From contig NZ_JAAOIW010000001.1 of assembly GCF_011440305.1 (NCBI RefSeq), positions 62,001-126,000 on the forward strand: a stretch of DNA of 64,000 nt, read 5' to 3'. Below the pieces are notes generated by a model. It saw only the letters and a list, made by a program, of their open reading frames with translations, ran no database searches and was not told where the DNA came from. This document shows positions 42,023-51,512 of this stretch, one piece after another; the first letter of the stretch is position 1, and each line of letters starts with the position of its first letter. The translations under genes and the position numbers were made by a program. Source of the DNA: Paenibacillus agricola. Lineage in GTDB: Bacteria; Bacillota; Bacilli; Paenibacillales; NBRC-103111.

Positions 42023-43564
42023 TTATTTAGCATATTCTACAGCGCGTGTTTCGCGAATAACCGTAACCTTGATGTGACCTGGATAATCCAGTTCACTCTC
42101 AATTTTCTTCGTGATATCACGAGCTAAGCGGAATGCTTCAGTGTCATCAACCTTCTCTGGCTGTACCATAACCCGAACCTCACGACCCGCTTGGATCGCG
42201 TACGATTTCTCAACACCTTCGAAGGACTCTGAAATTTCTTCAAGCTTTTCAAGACGCCTGATATACGTTTCCAGCGTTTCGCGGCGCGCACCTGGACGAG
42301 CTGCGGATAAGGCATCGGCTGCACCAACAAGCATGGCGATAACCGATGTAGCCTCACAGTCACCATGGTGGGAAGCAATACTGTTAATAACAACAGGATG
42401 CTCCTTGTACTTTTTGCCAATCTCAACGCCAATTTCAACATGGGAGCCTTCAACTTCATGATCCAGTGCTTTACCAATATCATGCAGGAGACCGGCACGC
42501 TTTGCCAATGTCACGTCCACTCCAAGTTCTCCAGCCATCAATCCTGTTAAATAAGCAACTTCCATTGAATGCTTGAGTACGTTCTGTCCGTAGCTGGTTC
42601 TAAATCGCAATCTGCCCAATATCTTGATCAGATCCGGATGCAGTCCGTGAACCCCAGTTTCAAAAGTAGCTTGCTCTCCGTATTCACGGATGCGTTCATC
42701 AACTTCTTTTCGTGACTTTTCAACCATTTCTTCTATACGGGCTGGATGGATACGACCATCAGCAACCAGTTTTTCGAGGGCAGTACGTGCAATTTCACGA
42801 CGAATAGGATCAAAACCGGACAATATAACAGCTTCAGGGGTATCATCAATAATAAGATCAATCCCTGTTAATGTTTCCAGTGCGCGAATATTCCTGCCTT
42901 CGCGACCGATAATACGTCCCTTCATTTCCTCATTCGGCAATGTAACTACCGATACTGTGGTTTCCGCTACGTGATCCGCTGCACATCGTTGGATGGCTAT
43001 CGTAATAATTTCGCGGGCTTTCTTGTCGGCTTCTTCTTTGGCTTGCTGTTCGATCTCTTTAATCAATTGTGCGGTTTCATGACGAACTTCTTGCTCCACG
43101 TTTGTGAGAATAATTTGTTTCGCATCTTCTGTGGTCAGGGCTGATATTCGTTCCAGCTCCGTAACCTGGCTCTTATAAATCTCGTCAATATGTGTTTGGG
43201 TTTCTTCAATGCGTTTCTCTTTGTTGGCAACCTGCTCTTCTTTTCTTTCAAGAGATTCTAATTTTTTATCCAGCGATTCCTCTTTTTGCAACAAACGTCT
43301 CTCTTGTCGTTGAGTTTCATTTCGACGATCACGAATGTCTTTTTCAGCTTCGGTGCGGAGCTTGTGAATCTCATCCTTTGCCTCCACAACCGCTTCTTTC
43401 CTCAGTGCCTCCGCCTCTTTCTTTGCGCCATCCTTGATTACCTCGGCGGCTTGTTCGGCACTTGAAATTTTCGCTTCTGCAATAGACTTGCGGATAACAT
43501 AACCAATCCCTAAGCACAGTGCACCAACAACGAGAACGATTAAGATCCAGATGGCTGGATGCAT
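42023..43564 (-). CDS. rny: Ribonuclease Y
   Basis: A 513-residue membrane-anchored endoribonuclease that starts mRNA decay. An N-terminal transmembrane helix ([22 protein letters not shown]) is followed by a long charged coiled coil (~30-200), a KH domain ([17 protein letters not shown]) and an HD domain ([17 protein letters not shown]). The ATG at 43564 lies 11 bp after GAGGAGG; an in-frame GTG at 43576 abuts the site, adding four residues. Its partners RicA and YmdB are encoded nearby. Transcription probably starts at the promoter 43731-43760. Confidence 0.97.
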   Translation of the reverse strand: MHPAIWILIVLVVGALCLGIGYVIRKSIAEAKISSAEQAAEVIKDGAKKEAEALRKEAVVEAKDEIHKLRTEAEKDIRDRRNETQRQERRLLQKEESLDKKLESLERKEEQVANKEKRIEETQTHIDEIYKSQVTELERISALTTEDAKQIILTNVEQEVRHETAQLIKEIEQQAKEEADKKAREIITIAIQRCAADHVAETTVSVVTLPNEEMKGRIIGREGRNIRALETLTGIDLIIDDTPEAVILSGFDPIRREIARTALEKLVADGRIHPARIEEMVEKSRKEVDERIREYGEQATFETGVHGLHPDLIKILGRLRFRTSYGQNVLKHSMEVAYLTGLMAGELGVDVTLAKRAGLLHDIGKALDHEVEGSHVEIGVEIGKKYKEHPVVINSIASHHGDCEATSVIAMLVGAADALSAARPGARRETLETYIRRLEKLEEISESFEGVEKSYAIQAGREVRVMVQPEKVDDTEAFRLARDITKKIESELDYPGHIKVTVIRETRAVEYAK

Positions 43565-43730
43565 TATCCAGTTCACCTCCTCGTTGTTTCTCCAAGGTTA
43601 AGCTTGGGAGGTAGTATGGTTTTTAATCCGTTTAACTAGCGTGTAAAAAAAGTAAAATTGGCGATTTTACTTGTCCAACCTTTCTGTTTAGGCATAACAG
43701 AGAGGTTAATGTACAAATTTATACATGCTT

Positions 43731-43760
43731 ATTTTATCGTTTGTCGAAGAAGCTTGTCAA
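43731..43760 (-). promoter_or_regulatory. Sigma-A promoter of rny
   Basis: On the minus strand TTGACA (43755-43760), 18-bp spacer, TAAAAT (43731-43736). It implies a ~160-nt 5' leader before rny. The 293-bp gap between recX and rny holds nothing else I can name. Confidence 0.7.
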
Positions 43761-43857
43761 GGTGTACGACGTATGAATTGATTTCCTTTGCCTATATTTT
43801 TATCAATTCATCCACCTGCCTACTATTGTAACACAATTAACTATTATTATCGTTAAT

Positions 43858-44580
43858 TTATTGCTCCCCAAAATCCAACTCTATTTCTTCCATATCTTGA
43901 TCGCTTCCTATAATTTGAGAGAATTTCCGCATGACACGCGAAACCACACTGAAGCTATAGCCCCTACGCTGTAAGAGTGAGATGGCTTTTCTTTGTATAT
44001 TCCTTACATCGGTGTCTGGGCTTAAGCTGGCTCCGTATTTCTTGTGGATCAAGGTAAAGGCATTGGTATACTCAGTTACCTCATCGATCTGCTCCAGTGC
44101 TTTTGTAATATGCTCTTTCCTGAGCCCTTTTTGCTGGAGCTCCTGCTTGATCCAGTTACGCCCCTTCTTATGGGAATGAATCCGCTGCTCCGTTAATTGC
44201 TCGGCAAATAAGGAATCATCGATATATTGCTCGCGCCTTAAACGATCTATGGTGTCTTCAATCGTTGGTGGCTCGTAGTTTTTTTGTTTGAGGCGCACTT
44301 TAAGCTCGTACTCTGAACGCAGCCGGAAAGATAATAAGCGGATCGCATCCAAGTAGGCCTGCTGCCGGTCCTGTGCCTGGACAATGAGCAGCATCTCTTC
44401 GCCATTAATTACCGAACCTTTTGCCAGCCTGTATTTAATCAATACATCCTCATGGATGGAAAACACAAATTGCTCATCGATAAATAAATTGTACCGGTCT
44501 TTAGCGCGTTTTTGTCGTTCTATCTTCGTAATGGTTCCATGATCTATAGGCAAATCTATGAGAATATCGTTATCATCCAT
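43858..44580 (-). CDS. recX: Regulatory protein RecX
   Basis: A 240-residue all-helical protein with tandem three-helix repeats typical of RecX (DAIRLLSFRLRSEYELKVRLKQK, IDDSLFAEQLTEQRI, RKAISLLQRRGYSFSVVSRVM). It modulates RecA filaments. The frame is open to 44652, but that region contains the recA terminator hairpin. The Met at 44580 (MDDNDILIDLP) is the usual N-terminus, though its AAGGA sits only 1-2 bp away and GGGGTG lies further up. It is directly downstream of recA on the same strand. Confidence 0.92.
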   Translation of the reverse strand: MDDNDILIDLPIDHGTITKIERQKRAKDRYNLFIDEQFVFSIHEDVLIKYRLAKGSVINGEEMLLIVQAQDRQQAYLDAIRLLSFRLRSEYELKVRLKQKNYEPPTIEDTIDRLRREQYIDDSLFAEQLTEQRIHSHKKGRNWIKQELQQKGLRKEHITKALEQIDEVTEYTNAFTLIHKKYGASLSPDTDVRNIQRKAISLLQRRGYSFSVVSRVMRKFSQIIGSDQDMEEIELDFGEQ

Positions 44581-44604
44581 TTCCTTAACACCCCACAAGC
44601 AAGA

Positions 44605-44637
44605 CAAAGGCACCTTATACCAATGTAAGGTGCCTTT
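44605..44637 (-). terminator. Hairpin between recA and recX
   Basis: On the minus strand AAAGGCACCTTACATTGGTATAAGGTGCCTTTGTCTT: a 12-bp stem with an 8-nt loop and a moderate U tract, 35 bp after the recA stop. It probably lets only part of transcription reach recX. Confidence 0.8.
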
Positions 44638-44671
44638 AGCCTGCATATTCAATTATATTTGATCTTGCTGT

Positions 44672-45715
44672 TTATTCCAATTCTTCCAAATCATCCTCGT
44701 CCTCATCATCATGCAGATCTCCTGGAGTTGCAGTCAAATTGCTGTTTTCACGAATCTTCTTTTCGATGACTTCAGCGGTTTGCGGATTATCTTTCAAAAA
44801 TTGCTTGGAATTTTCGCGTCCTTGCCCTAAACGATCGCCATTGAAGGAGTACCAGGCACCGCTTTTTTGGACGATGTCCATTTCAGCCCCAATATCGATA
44901 ATGCTACCTTCTCTGGAGATACCTTCTCCATACATAATGTCAATGTCCGCTTGCTTAAACGGAGGGGCTACTTTATTCTTCACAACCTTGATACGTGTGC
45001 GGTTACCGACCATATCATTACCTTGCTTGATACTCTCAACACGCCGAACATCTAATCGAACGGAGGAATAAAACTTAAGGGCTCTTCCTCCTGGCGTTGT
45101 TTCTGGATTACCGAACATCACACCAATCTTCTCACGAAGCTGGTTAATGAAAATAGCAATGGTATTCGATTTGTTAATAGCACCGGATAGCTTACGAAGT
45201 GCTTGTGACATTAAACGAGCCTGCAAGCCCACGTGGGAATCGCCCATCTCGCCTTCAATTTCCGCTTTAGGAACCAATGCTGCTACCGAGTCAATAACGA
45301 TAATATCAACAGCACCGCTACGTACAAGCGCTTCTGCAATTTCCAATGCCTGTTCGCCTGTATCTGGCTGAGACAGTAGCAATTCGTCTATATTAATTCC
45401 AAGCTTGCCTGCATAAGCTGGATCAAGCGCATGCTCAGCATCTATGAAAGCTGCTGTTCCGCCTACCCGTTGGACTTCAGCAATCGCATGAAGCGCTACC
45501 GTCGTTTTACCTGAAGATTCAGGTCCGAATACTTCTATAATTCTACCACGCGGAAATCCCCCAATGCCAAGGGCAATATCAAGAGCCAAAGATCCACTGG
45601 ATATAGTTTCTATCTGCATATGGGTGGATTCACCCAACTTCATGATGGAGCCTTTACCAAATTGTTTTTCAATTTGTCGAAGGGCACTCTCTAATGCTGC
45701 ACGCCGATCTGCCAA
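44672..45715 (-). CDS. recA: Recombinase RecA
   Basis: A 347-residue strand-exchange ATPase and LexA co-protease. Walker A is GPESSGKTT, Walker B is [11 protein letters not shown], loop and DNA-binding signatures are [20 protein letters not shown], and the C-terminus is strongly acidic ([12 protein letters not shown]). The open frame begins at GTG 45724, which abuts AAGGAA. The TTG at 45715 gives (M)[19 protein letters not shown], the conserved N-terminus, with suitable spacing, so I take TTG as start. Regulated by SOS: a LexA-like box and sigma-A promoter are upstream. Confidence 0.98.
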   Translation of the reverse strand: MADRRAALESALRQIEKQFGKGSIMKLGESTHMQIETISSGSLALDIALGIGGFPRGRIIEVFGPESSGKTTVALHAIAEVQRVGGTAAFIDAEHALDPAYAGKLGINIDELLLSQPDTGEQALEIAEALVRSGAVDIIVIDSVAALVPKAEIEGEMGDSHVGLQARLMSQALRKLSGAINKSNTIAIFINQLREKIGVMFGNPETTPGGRALKFYSSVRLDVRRVESIKQGNDMVGNRTRIKVVKNKVAPPFKQADIDIMYGEGISREGSIIDIGAEMDIVQKSGAWYSFNGDRLGQGRENSKQFLKDNPQTAEVIEKKIRENSNLTATPGDLHDDEDEDDLEELE

Positions 45716-45753
45716 AACTACCACTTCCTTCTGTTCTTATTAGTTATAAGTCC

Positions 45754-45782
45754 ATAATAACTCATTTCACTGCCCTTGCCAA
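45754..45782 (-). promoter_or_regulatory. Sigma-A promoter of recA
   Basis: On the minus strand TTGGCA (45777-45782), 17-bp spacer, TATTAT (45754-45759), each 5/6 to consensus. The start would be near 45747, leaving a short leader. Confidence 0.75.
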
Positions 45783-45791
45783 GCTTTTTTA

Positions 45792-45805
45792 CGAACATAC
45801 ATTCG
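45792..45805. promoter_or_regulatory. LexA (SOS) box of recA
   Basis: CGAACATACATTCG matches the Gram-positive LexA consensus CGAAC-N4-GTTCG with one mismatch (ATTCG for GTTCG). It lies 9 bp upstream of the recA -35 element. Confidence 0.75.
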
Positions 45806-45819
45806 TTTAATTGTCCAAA

Positions 45820-45857
45820 GAAAAACCGTAACAAAATCTTAGCGAATTGTTACGGTT
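45820..45857 (-). terminator. Terminator of cinA
   Basis: On the minus strand AACCGTAACAA ... TTGTTACGGTT then TTTCTTT: perfect 11-bp stem with a 12-nt loop, between cinA and recA. Confidence 0.88.
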
Positions 45858-45939
45858 CTTCCGTTCCTTTATTATATTACATTATTTAAGTGCTTTCAAG
45901 TTCTAATTTACTAGAGTCTACTAGAGTCCGCTAAAGTAT

Positions 45940-47187
45940 TTATAAGGCTAGACGCTTCCATAATTGATAAAAAGCTGCTTTAGCTGCCCGCAATTTAATA
46001 TGGTCACGATTCCCGGAAAGCTGAAGCTTCTCCAGAATCGCTGCTCCATTCTTGCATGCAATGGCGATATAAACCAGCCCAACCGGCTTTCCTTCCGATT
46101 CATCCGGCCCCGCTACCCCTGTAATCGCCACAGCGTAATCCGCGTCTGCAAGCCGCCGCATGTTTTCGGCCAGTCGTTCAGCAGTTTCGGCACTGACAGC
46201 ACCTGGCGAGCCTGCGCCTTCTAGAATATGCATGGGTACATCAAGCAGCTTATTTTTTAGCATATTTGAATAACAGACAATGCCGCCACGATATACAGAC
46301 GAGCTACCTGGCACTGCCGTGACCAAATCACTGAACAATCCCCCTGTGCAGCTCTCAGCAGCCGCTAGAAGCAGCTTACGCTCGTTTAGTATACGTATGA
46401 CCTCCCGTTCAATTGGAATGTCTGAAACGGCATATATATGCGCTCCAAGCCTTTGCCTGATTTCATGCTCCGTTGGATCTAGCTTGCTATCGGCTTCATC
46501 CTGTGAGGCTGCCCGTGTGGTTAAGCGGATTGTCACCTCTGAGTCCTTGGCATAAGGAGCAATTGTCGGGTCGGTCTGGGCTTGGATTAAATCCAGCAGC
46601 TCATGCTCCAGCGTCGATTCCCCAATGCCGGCAAACTTCAGCATGCGGGAGTACAAAGGGCGAACACCCTGCAGCTTGGAAGCGATCCAAGGAGCCGCGT
46701 ACCTTTCAAACATCGGCTTCATTTCCTTGGGAGGGCCGGGTAGCAGCACATAATGGGTTGCATCCTCGGTTAAAGCAATCCCAACCGCCATACCTGCATC
46801 GTTAGTTAGCGGATCGCTATGTTCAAGCATAAGCGCTTGCCTCTTATTGCTTTGCACCATATGAATACCACGCGAGCTGAATACACGCTCAATTTGATCC
46901 ATTGACGGCTGGTGGATAATAAGCTGCTGTCCTAATAAAGCAGCAAGGGCATCTTTGGTTAGATCATCCTGAGTAGGTCCGAGACCACCTGTACAAATGA
47001 CTAAATCCGCACGTGTTTTGGCAATTTGCAGCGCTTCAATCAAACGGGTTGTATTATCGCCTACAACCGTCTGGAAGTATACACTCACTCCTAAATCGGC
47101 ACATGCACGCGCCAAAAATTGTGCATTTGTATTTAATATTTGCCCCAATAATAATTCAGTACCTACGGCAATAATTTCTGCTCTCAA
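45940..47187 (-). CDS. cinA: CinA, competence/damage-inducible protein (nicotinamide-nucleotide amidase family)
   Basis: A 415-residue two-domain protein. The N-terminal MoCF-like domain (~1-170; AEIIAVGTELLLGQILNTN, ICTGGLGPTQDDLTKDA, LPGPPKEMKPM) is followed by a linker and the C-terminal CinA amidase domain (~255-415; AAESCTGGLFSDLVTAVPGS, AITGVAGPDESEGKPVG). The latter deamidates NMN in pyridine-nucleotide salvage. The start is TTG 47187, 6 bp after GGAGGGG; the upstream TTG (47202) overlaps the site. It precedes recA, as in other Bacillales, but with a terminator between. Confidence 0.96.
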   Translation of the reverse strand: MRAEIIAVGTELLLGQILNTNAQFLARACADLGVSVYFQTVVGDNTTRLIEALQIAKTRADLVICTGGLGPTQDDLTKDALAALLGQQLIIHQPSMDQIERVFSSRGIHMVQSNKRQALMLEHSDPLTNDAGMAVGIALTEDATHYVLLPGPPKEMKPMFERYAAPWIASKLQGVRPLYSRMLKFAGIGESTLEHELLDLIQAQTDPTIAPYAKDSEVTIRLTTRAASQDEADSKLDPTEHEIRQRLGAHIYAVSDIPIEREVIRILNERKLLLAAAESCTGGLFSDLVTAVPGSSSVYRGGIVCYSNMLKNKLLDVPMHILEGAGSPGAVSAETAERLAENMRRLADADYAVAITGVAGPDESEGKPVGLVYIAIACKNGAAILEKLQLSGNRDHIKLRAAKAAFYQLWKRLAL

Positions 47188-47206
47188 TGAATTCCCCTCC
47201 AAATGA

Positions 47207-47237
47207 ACAAAAAAAACAATAGGAACCCCTACTGTTT
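47207..47237 (-). terminator. Terminator of pgsA
   Basis: On the minus strand AAACAGTAGGGGTTCCTATTGTTTTTTTT. The stem begins at the pgsA stop codon and ends in an eight-T tract before cinA. Confidence 0.85.
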
Positions 47238-47814
47238 ATTCGTTAAAATTAATCACATGTTTATTTTTAATAAAATAGTCAAAGCCCGAATACAAAGTAA
47301 TAATAGCAGCAATCCAGCTAGCGAACAGGTCGAAGCGTAGATTGATAAAAGCAAATGGGAAATTGTTGATCAAAAGCGCGATAATCGCGGTAATTTGCGC
47401 CGCTGTTTTCCATTTTCCCCACTTGCTGGCTGCAATAACATGCCCCTCAAGCAGGGCGATTTGCCTAAGTCCGGTAACTGCAAACTCACGGCTAATAATG
47501 ACAATAACGATCCAAGCACCTACTTTATCCATCTCTACCAAAGATACAAGCACGGCTGAAACGAGCAGCTTGTCGGCTAGGGGATCCAACAGCTTGCCTA
47601 GATTGGTAACTAATTTGCGCTTCCTGGCGATATATCCGTCTAGACCGTCAGTCCATGCCGCGATAATGAAAATAAGCGCGGCAAAAATCTGGTTGTATGT
47701 AATACTAAACTCGTCAATTTTAATTTGTGGAAATTTCAAATTGACGAGCAAGAAGAACATGATAATAGGTACTAGGAAAATCCTCGCCAAGGTAATCCGA
47801 TTGGCCAGGTTCAT
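47236..47814 (-). CDS. pgsA: CDP-diacylglycerol--glycerol-3-phosphate 3-phosphatidyltransferase
   Basis: A 192-residue membrane enzyme making phosphatidylglycerophosphate. The CDP-alcohol phosphotransferase signature D-G-x2-A-R-x8-G-x3-D-x3-D is clear in WTDGLDGYIARKR ... LGKLLDPLADKLL. About five or six hydrophobic helices surround it. It overlaps rimO by 4 bp (ATGA), so the two are translationally coupled. Confidence 0.96.
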   Translation of the reverse strand: MNLANRITLARIFLVPIIMFFLLVNLKFPQIKIDEFSITYNQIFAALIFIIAAWTDGLDGYIARKRKLVTNLGKLLDPLADKLLVSAVLVSLVEMDKVGAWIVIVIISREFAVTGLRQIALLEGHVIAASKWGKWKTAAQITAIIALLINNFPFAFINLRFDLFASWIAAIITLYSGFDYFIKNKHVINFNE

Positions 47815-49139
47815 GCCACAACCTCCCCAGACAAATCAAATTCGAATGAATGGGTAATATGGACCTTAGCTAACTCTCCTATCTTCAGCTGTGTTCCTTT
47901 AACGAAAACTTCACCATCAATCTCAGGAGCATCGTACTGAGTGCGCCCGATATAAACGTCATTTCGACCATCATACTTTTCAATCAATACATCAACCGTT
48001 TGGCCTACCCGATTTCCGTTACGGATATTAGAAATCCCACGTTGCATTTCCATCAGCGTATTAGCACGGAATTCTTTTACATCATCTTTAATTTGATCCG
48101 GCAACCGTGCTGCTGGCGTGTCCTTCTCTTTCGAATAAGCGAATACACCCAATCGATCAAATTCAACTTCACTTACGAACTTCTTCAGATTCTCAAAGTC
48201 CTGCTCGGTTTCACCAGGAAACCCAACAATAAGTGAAGTCCGCAGGGATACATTAGGTATCCTCGAACGAATTTTGTCAATTAAGATTCTTGCATCCTGC
48301 TGGCGCCCTGGTCTTCTCATCCGCTTCAGGATGGAATCTTCGCTATGCTGAAGAGGCATATCGACGTATTTGCATACCTTTGGATTGTTAGCAATGGTTT
48401 CGATTAATTCATCCGTAAAAAATCCCGGATATGCATAATGCAATCTTACCCATTCAATGCCTGCAACCTCGGTAACCTTGTTAAGTAAAGCAGGCAGCAT
48501 AAAGCCGTCATACAAATCGGTACCATAATTTGTAGAATCCTGGGCGATCAGGCTAATTTCCCTAACTCCCTGGCCAGCCAAAAGCTCAATTTCTGCTACA
48601 ACCGATTCCATGCTTCTACTGCGGAATTTGCCACGCATAATCGGAATACTACAGAATGTACAGGCATTATCACAACCCTCTGCTATTTTTACATAAGCGG
48701 TATAACGAGGGGTAGTCACACGCCGTGGTAATGGCTTTTCATAATTAAATATCGGGTTGCCCACCAGTATCGGCTTCCTACCCGCAAGCGCGTCTGCAAT
48801 AATATCATTAATTTTGTCAAAATCGCCCGTTCCCACGATGCCATCAATTTCAGGCATTTCATCCATTAACTCTTTTTTGTAGCGCTGTGTTAAACAACCA
48901 GATACAATAAGAGCTTTCAGATTAGCCGTCTGTTTGAGTTCAGCCATATCCAATATTGTGTTCACAGACTCTTCCTTAGCCGCATCGATAAATCCACATG
49001 TATTTACAATAATAACGGTTGCTTCCTCTTTATCCTCTACCAATTCGTAGCCACGTCCAAAAACCAAGCCTGACATGATTTCGGAGTCAACGAGATTCTT
49101 CTCGCAGCCTAATGTAACTACTTTCACTTTCTCTGTCAT
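47811..49139 (-). CDS. rimO: Ribosomal protein S12 methylthiotransferase RimO
   Basis: A 442-residue radical-SAM methylthiotransferase acting on Asp of S12. The N-terminal UPF0004 domain has its cluster cysteines (TLGCEKNLVDSE, NTCGFID, VSGCLTQRY). The radical-SAM CxxxCxxC is in AEGCDNACTFCSIPIMRG, and a TRAM domain lies at the C-terminus. The CEKN N-terminus and GFIDAAKEES distinguish it from MiaB. GGAGG lies 8 bp before the ATG. It is paralogous to miaB at 34631-36118. Confidence 0.96.
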   Translation of the reverse strand: MTEKVKVVTLGCEKNLVDSEIMSGLVFGRGYELVEDKEEATVIIVNTCGFIDAAKEESVNTILDMAELKQTANLKALIVSGCLTQRYKKELMDEMPEIDGIVGTGDFDKINDIIADALAGRKPILVGNPIFNYEKPLPRRVTTPRYTAYVKIAEGCDNACTFCSIPIMRGKFRSRSMESVVAEIELLAGQGVREISLIAQDSTNYGTDLYDGFMLPALLNKVTEVAGIEWVRLHYAYPGFFTDELIETIANNPKVCKYVDMPLQHSEDSILKRMRRPGRQQDARILIDKIRSRIPNVSLRTSLIVGFPGETEQDFENLKKFVSEVEFDRLGVFAYSKEKDTPAARLPDQIKDDVKEFRANTLMEMQRGISNIRNGNRVGQTVDVLIEKYDGRNDVYIGRTQYDAPEIDGEVFVKGTQLKIGELAKVHITHSFEFDLSGEVVA

Positions 49140-49217
49140 GTAATATCCTCCAATAATGATTCCAGCCTATTTAGTCAAGTATAATACAAGGTAAGGAAAT
49201 GTGTCAAAAAGCTATCG

Positions 49218-49709
49218 TTACCGGAAATTCAAAAACTGAAGTTCAAGCGGCAAATCCGCTTTACGCAACAGTTGAATAACCTGCTGTAAATCATCTTTAC
49301 TTTTACCTGTCACTCGAATTTGGTCACCTTGAATCTGGCTTTTTACCTTAAGTTTGGCGTCACGAATAAGAATATTGATTTTTTTGGCATTATCCTGATC
49401 GATGCCTGATTTCAGCTTGATCTTCTGCCTTACTGTTGAGGAAGAGGCAGGCTGGACTTTCTCATACTCCAGGTTTTTCAAAGAGATGCCGCGCTTCGCC
49501 ATTTTGGAATATAAAATATCCAGTACATTTTGCAACTTGAATTCATCATCAGAAATGATAACCATTTCATCCTTTTCAATAGCAATGCTGCTTTTACTGT
49601 TCTTGAAATCAAAACGGGTCGTGATCTCCCGTTCAGCTTGGTTAATCGCATTGTTTAATTCCTGCATATCCATCTTCGAGGCAATATCAAAAAAACTTTC
49701 GTCAGCCAT
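49218..49709 (-). CDS. YajQ family cyclic-di-GMP-binding protein
   Basis: A 163-residue two-domain ferredoxin-like protein of the YajQ/DUF520 family: SFFDIASKMDMQELNNAINQA at the start, TRFDFKNSKS, and IRVTGKSKDDLQQVIQLLR near the end. Some members bind c-di-GMP, others nucleic acid or nucleotides. AAGGAAG lies 7 bp before the ATG. It sits 23 bp after rodZ on the same strand. Confidence 0.94.
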   Translation of the reverse strand: MADESFFDIASKMDMQELNNAINQAEREITTRFDFKNSKSSIAIEKDEMVIISDDEFKLQNVLDILYSKMAKRGISLKNLEYEKVQPASSSTVRQKIKLKSGIDQDNAKKINILIRDAKLKVKSQIQGDQIRVTGKSKDDLQQVIQLLRKADLPLELQFLNFR

Positions 49710-49732
49710 ACTCGCACTTCCTTCATCACAAA

Positions 49733-50590
49733 TTAAATTTTCTGTAAATCAATTTGTACCCTTTTGGCATTAGGCGTGTCGCCCAGTGCAATAATGGTTC
49801 CATTCACATTTAATTCCACTGCATTGGAGCGGCCGAAGATCATAAAAGCGGAGTTGGTCAGCTCCCATGTTTGTGATTTGCCTTTGGTATAGGTGCCTTG
49901 CTCCAGCATTTCACGGGTATCCCCTATGGAATCGATTTGAATCCAGCAAGCTTCCCCAGTAATATTCATAAGAATCGTCAGCTTATCCGTATTCGAAACG
50001 GTATAATAATCCGTACCATTCTGGCTTTTTACCAGCTTAACGTCGCTCTTGTTTACAGGAACTGGAACTGGAGGTGGTGGGGTTGGTACAGGCTCCGTTT
50101 TTATATCGGTTACAGGAACGGCTGGCGTGCCGCTATTGACATTAGGATCCACTTTATCGGTTACGCGATTGGGCTCCGTCACTGGATTCGCTTCTTGTTG
50201 CTTACTGTTATAATTAATATTCACAAAGTAATAAATAATCCCCAGGATGAGAATCACAAAGGAAATCATCATCACATTGGATACCCATTTACCGATTTTT
50301 TCCGTATTTCGTCCTGTTCGCTTAGAACGAATGGGTTCAATATGGTCAGGCTCTGCCGCAGGAATCACATTTTGATACATGTTTAGCACTTCATTAGGAT
50401 CCAAGCCTACGGCTTCCGCATAGCTTTTAATAAAGGCTCTGACATAAAAGTTACCGGGTAATACTTTGTAATTGCCCTCTTCAATTGCTTCCAAATAACG
50501 CTTACGTATTTTCGTGGTTTCCTGCAAATCTTCTATGGAAATTTTTTGTTCCATTCTTGCTTTTCGCAGCAATTGACCAAGATCAGACAT
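49733..50590 (-). CDS. rodZ: RodZ-like cytoskeletal protein
   Basis: A 285-residue bitopic protein. A cytoplasmic HTH_25 domain (~4-70; LGQLLRKARMEQKISIEDLQ, FYVRAFIKSYAEAVGLDP) is followed by a basic linker, one transmembrane helix (~103-124), a Pro-rich spacer (~145-182) and an extracytoplasmic DUF4115 domain (~195-285). This is the RodZ/YmfM architecture that links MreB to the membrane in rod-shape maintenance. AAGGGGTGAG lies before the ATG. Confidence 0.93.
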   Translation of the reverse strand: MSDLGQLLRKARMEQKISIEDLQETTKIRKRYLEAIEEGNYKVLPGNFYVRAFIKSYAEAVGLDPNEVLNMYQNVIPAAEPDHIEPIRSKRTGRNTEKIGKWVSNVMMISFVILILGIIYYFVNINYNSKQQEANPVTEPNRVTDKVDPNVNSGTPAVPVTDIKTEPVPTPPPPVPVPVNKSDVKLVKSQNGTDYYTVSNTDKLTILMNITGEACWIQIDSIGDTREMLEQGTYTKGKSQTWELTNSAFMIFGRSNAVELNVNGTIIALGDTPNAKRVQIDLQKI

Positions 50591-50634
50591 GTTCTCACCC
50601 CTTTCGGATCATTTTTACAGATAGGTTACAAGGA

Positions 50635-51399
50635 TTAATAATCATTGATACCATTGGTTATAGCCTCGTAATTAATTTCTTCATCCGGTGTATTTCGCAG
50701 CTCCACAATATAATTAAAATGGTCATAGGTATATTCGGAATCACGCACAAAAATATCGGGATGCTCAATAACTTTAGTAGATGGCATATCCATAATTTGC
50801 TGGAGCAGCGCATGATGCTTCTCATTGGAACGAATCGTAGAAACAATCCCGTCTATAATAAAAATATTATTCGGGTTCATTTCCTCCTCCGATAATTGGC
50901 TTCGCACCGTCTGGCGCAGCAACGTGGAAGAAACAAAATTCCAACGCTTATTAGAACAAACACTCCCAGCAATAATCGATTCGGTTTTGCCCACCCGCGG
51001 CATCCCCCTTAAGCCTACCACTTGGTTACCATCGCGTTTGAAGATTTCACCTAAAAAATCAACCAAAAGGCCCAGCTCATCACGAGTAAAGCGGAAGGTT
51101 TTGCGGTCATCAGAATCCCTTTCAATATATCGGCCATGGCGTACAGCAAGGATATCCACCAATTTGGGCTCTCTAAGCGCCGTAATAGTTATATTATCCA
51201 CTTTTCTCAGCATTTTACCCATCAAGTCGATTTTTTCATCATCATTGGTTTGCAGCAGCATACCACGTGTCCGATCCTCGACTCCATTAATGGTGACAAT
51301 ATTAATATCCAGCATACCCATTAATGATGCAACATCACCCAGCAAGCCCGGACGATTTTTATGAATTTTATATTCCATATACCACTGCTTTGTTTCCAT
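50635..51399 (-). CDS. ymfK: DUF3388 (YmfK-like) protein
   Basis: A 255-residue protein with an N-terminal ACT-like domain (RPGLLGDVASLMGMLDINIVTINGVED). The C-terminal nucleotide-binding-like region shows VGLRGMPRVGKTESIIAGSVC, a P-loop-like segment. It matches the DUF3388 family found at this locus in Bacillales; function unknown. The Met at 51399 is preceded by AGGTG at 6 bp; the frame runs on to 51432 without a site. Confidence 0.9.
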   Translation of the reverse strand: METKQWYMEYKIHKNRPGLLGDVASLMGMLDINIVTINGVEDRTRGMLLQTNDDEKIDLMGKMLRKVDNITITALREPKLVDILAVRHGRYIERDSDDRKTFRFTRDELGLLVDFLGEIFKRDGNQVVGLRGMPRVGKTESIIAGSVCSNKRWNFVSSTLLRQTVRSQLSEEEMNPNNIFIIDGIVSTIRSNEKHHALLQQIMDMPSTKVIEHPDIFVRDSEYTYDHFNYIVELRNTPDEEINYEAITNGINDY

Positions 51400-51512
51400 G
51401 TAGGGCACCTCATATCGATGAATGTTCATCAATTCATTTTTTTGGGATAGCTTACGAAAATATTCTACAATTTTTGATAAAATCCTCCTAAATGCCTAAT
51501 GAAAATCGAGAC

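Noticed and set aside
44581-44652. Upstream extension of recX starting near 44652
   Set aside because: It would translate through the recA terminator hairpin and has no ribosome binding site; the Met at 44580 gives the usual RecX N-terminus.
45905-45935. Short direct repeat CTAGAGTCTACTAGAGTC downstream of cinA
   Set aside because: Two partial copies only, next to a clear terminator; no plausible function.
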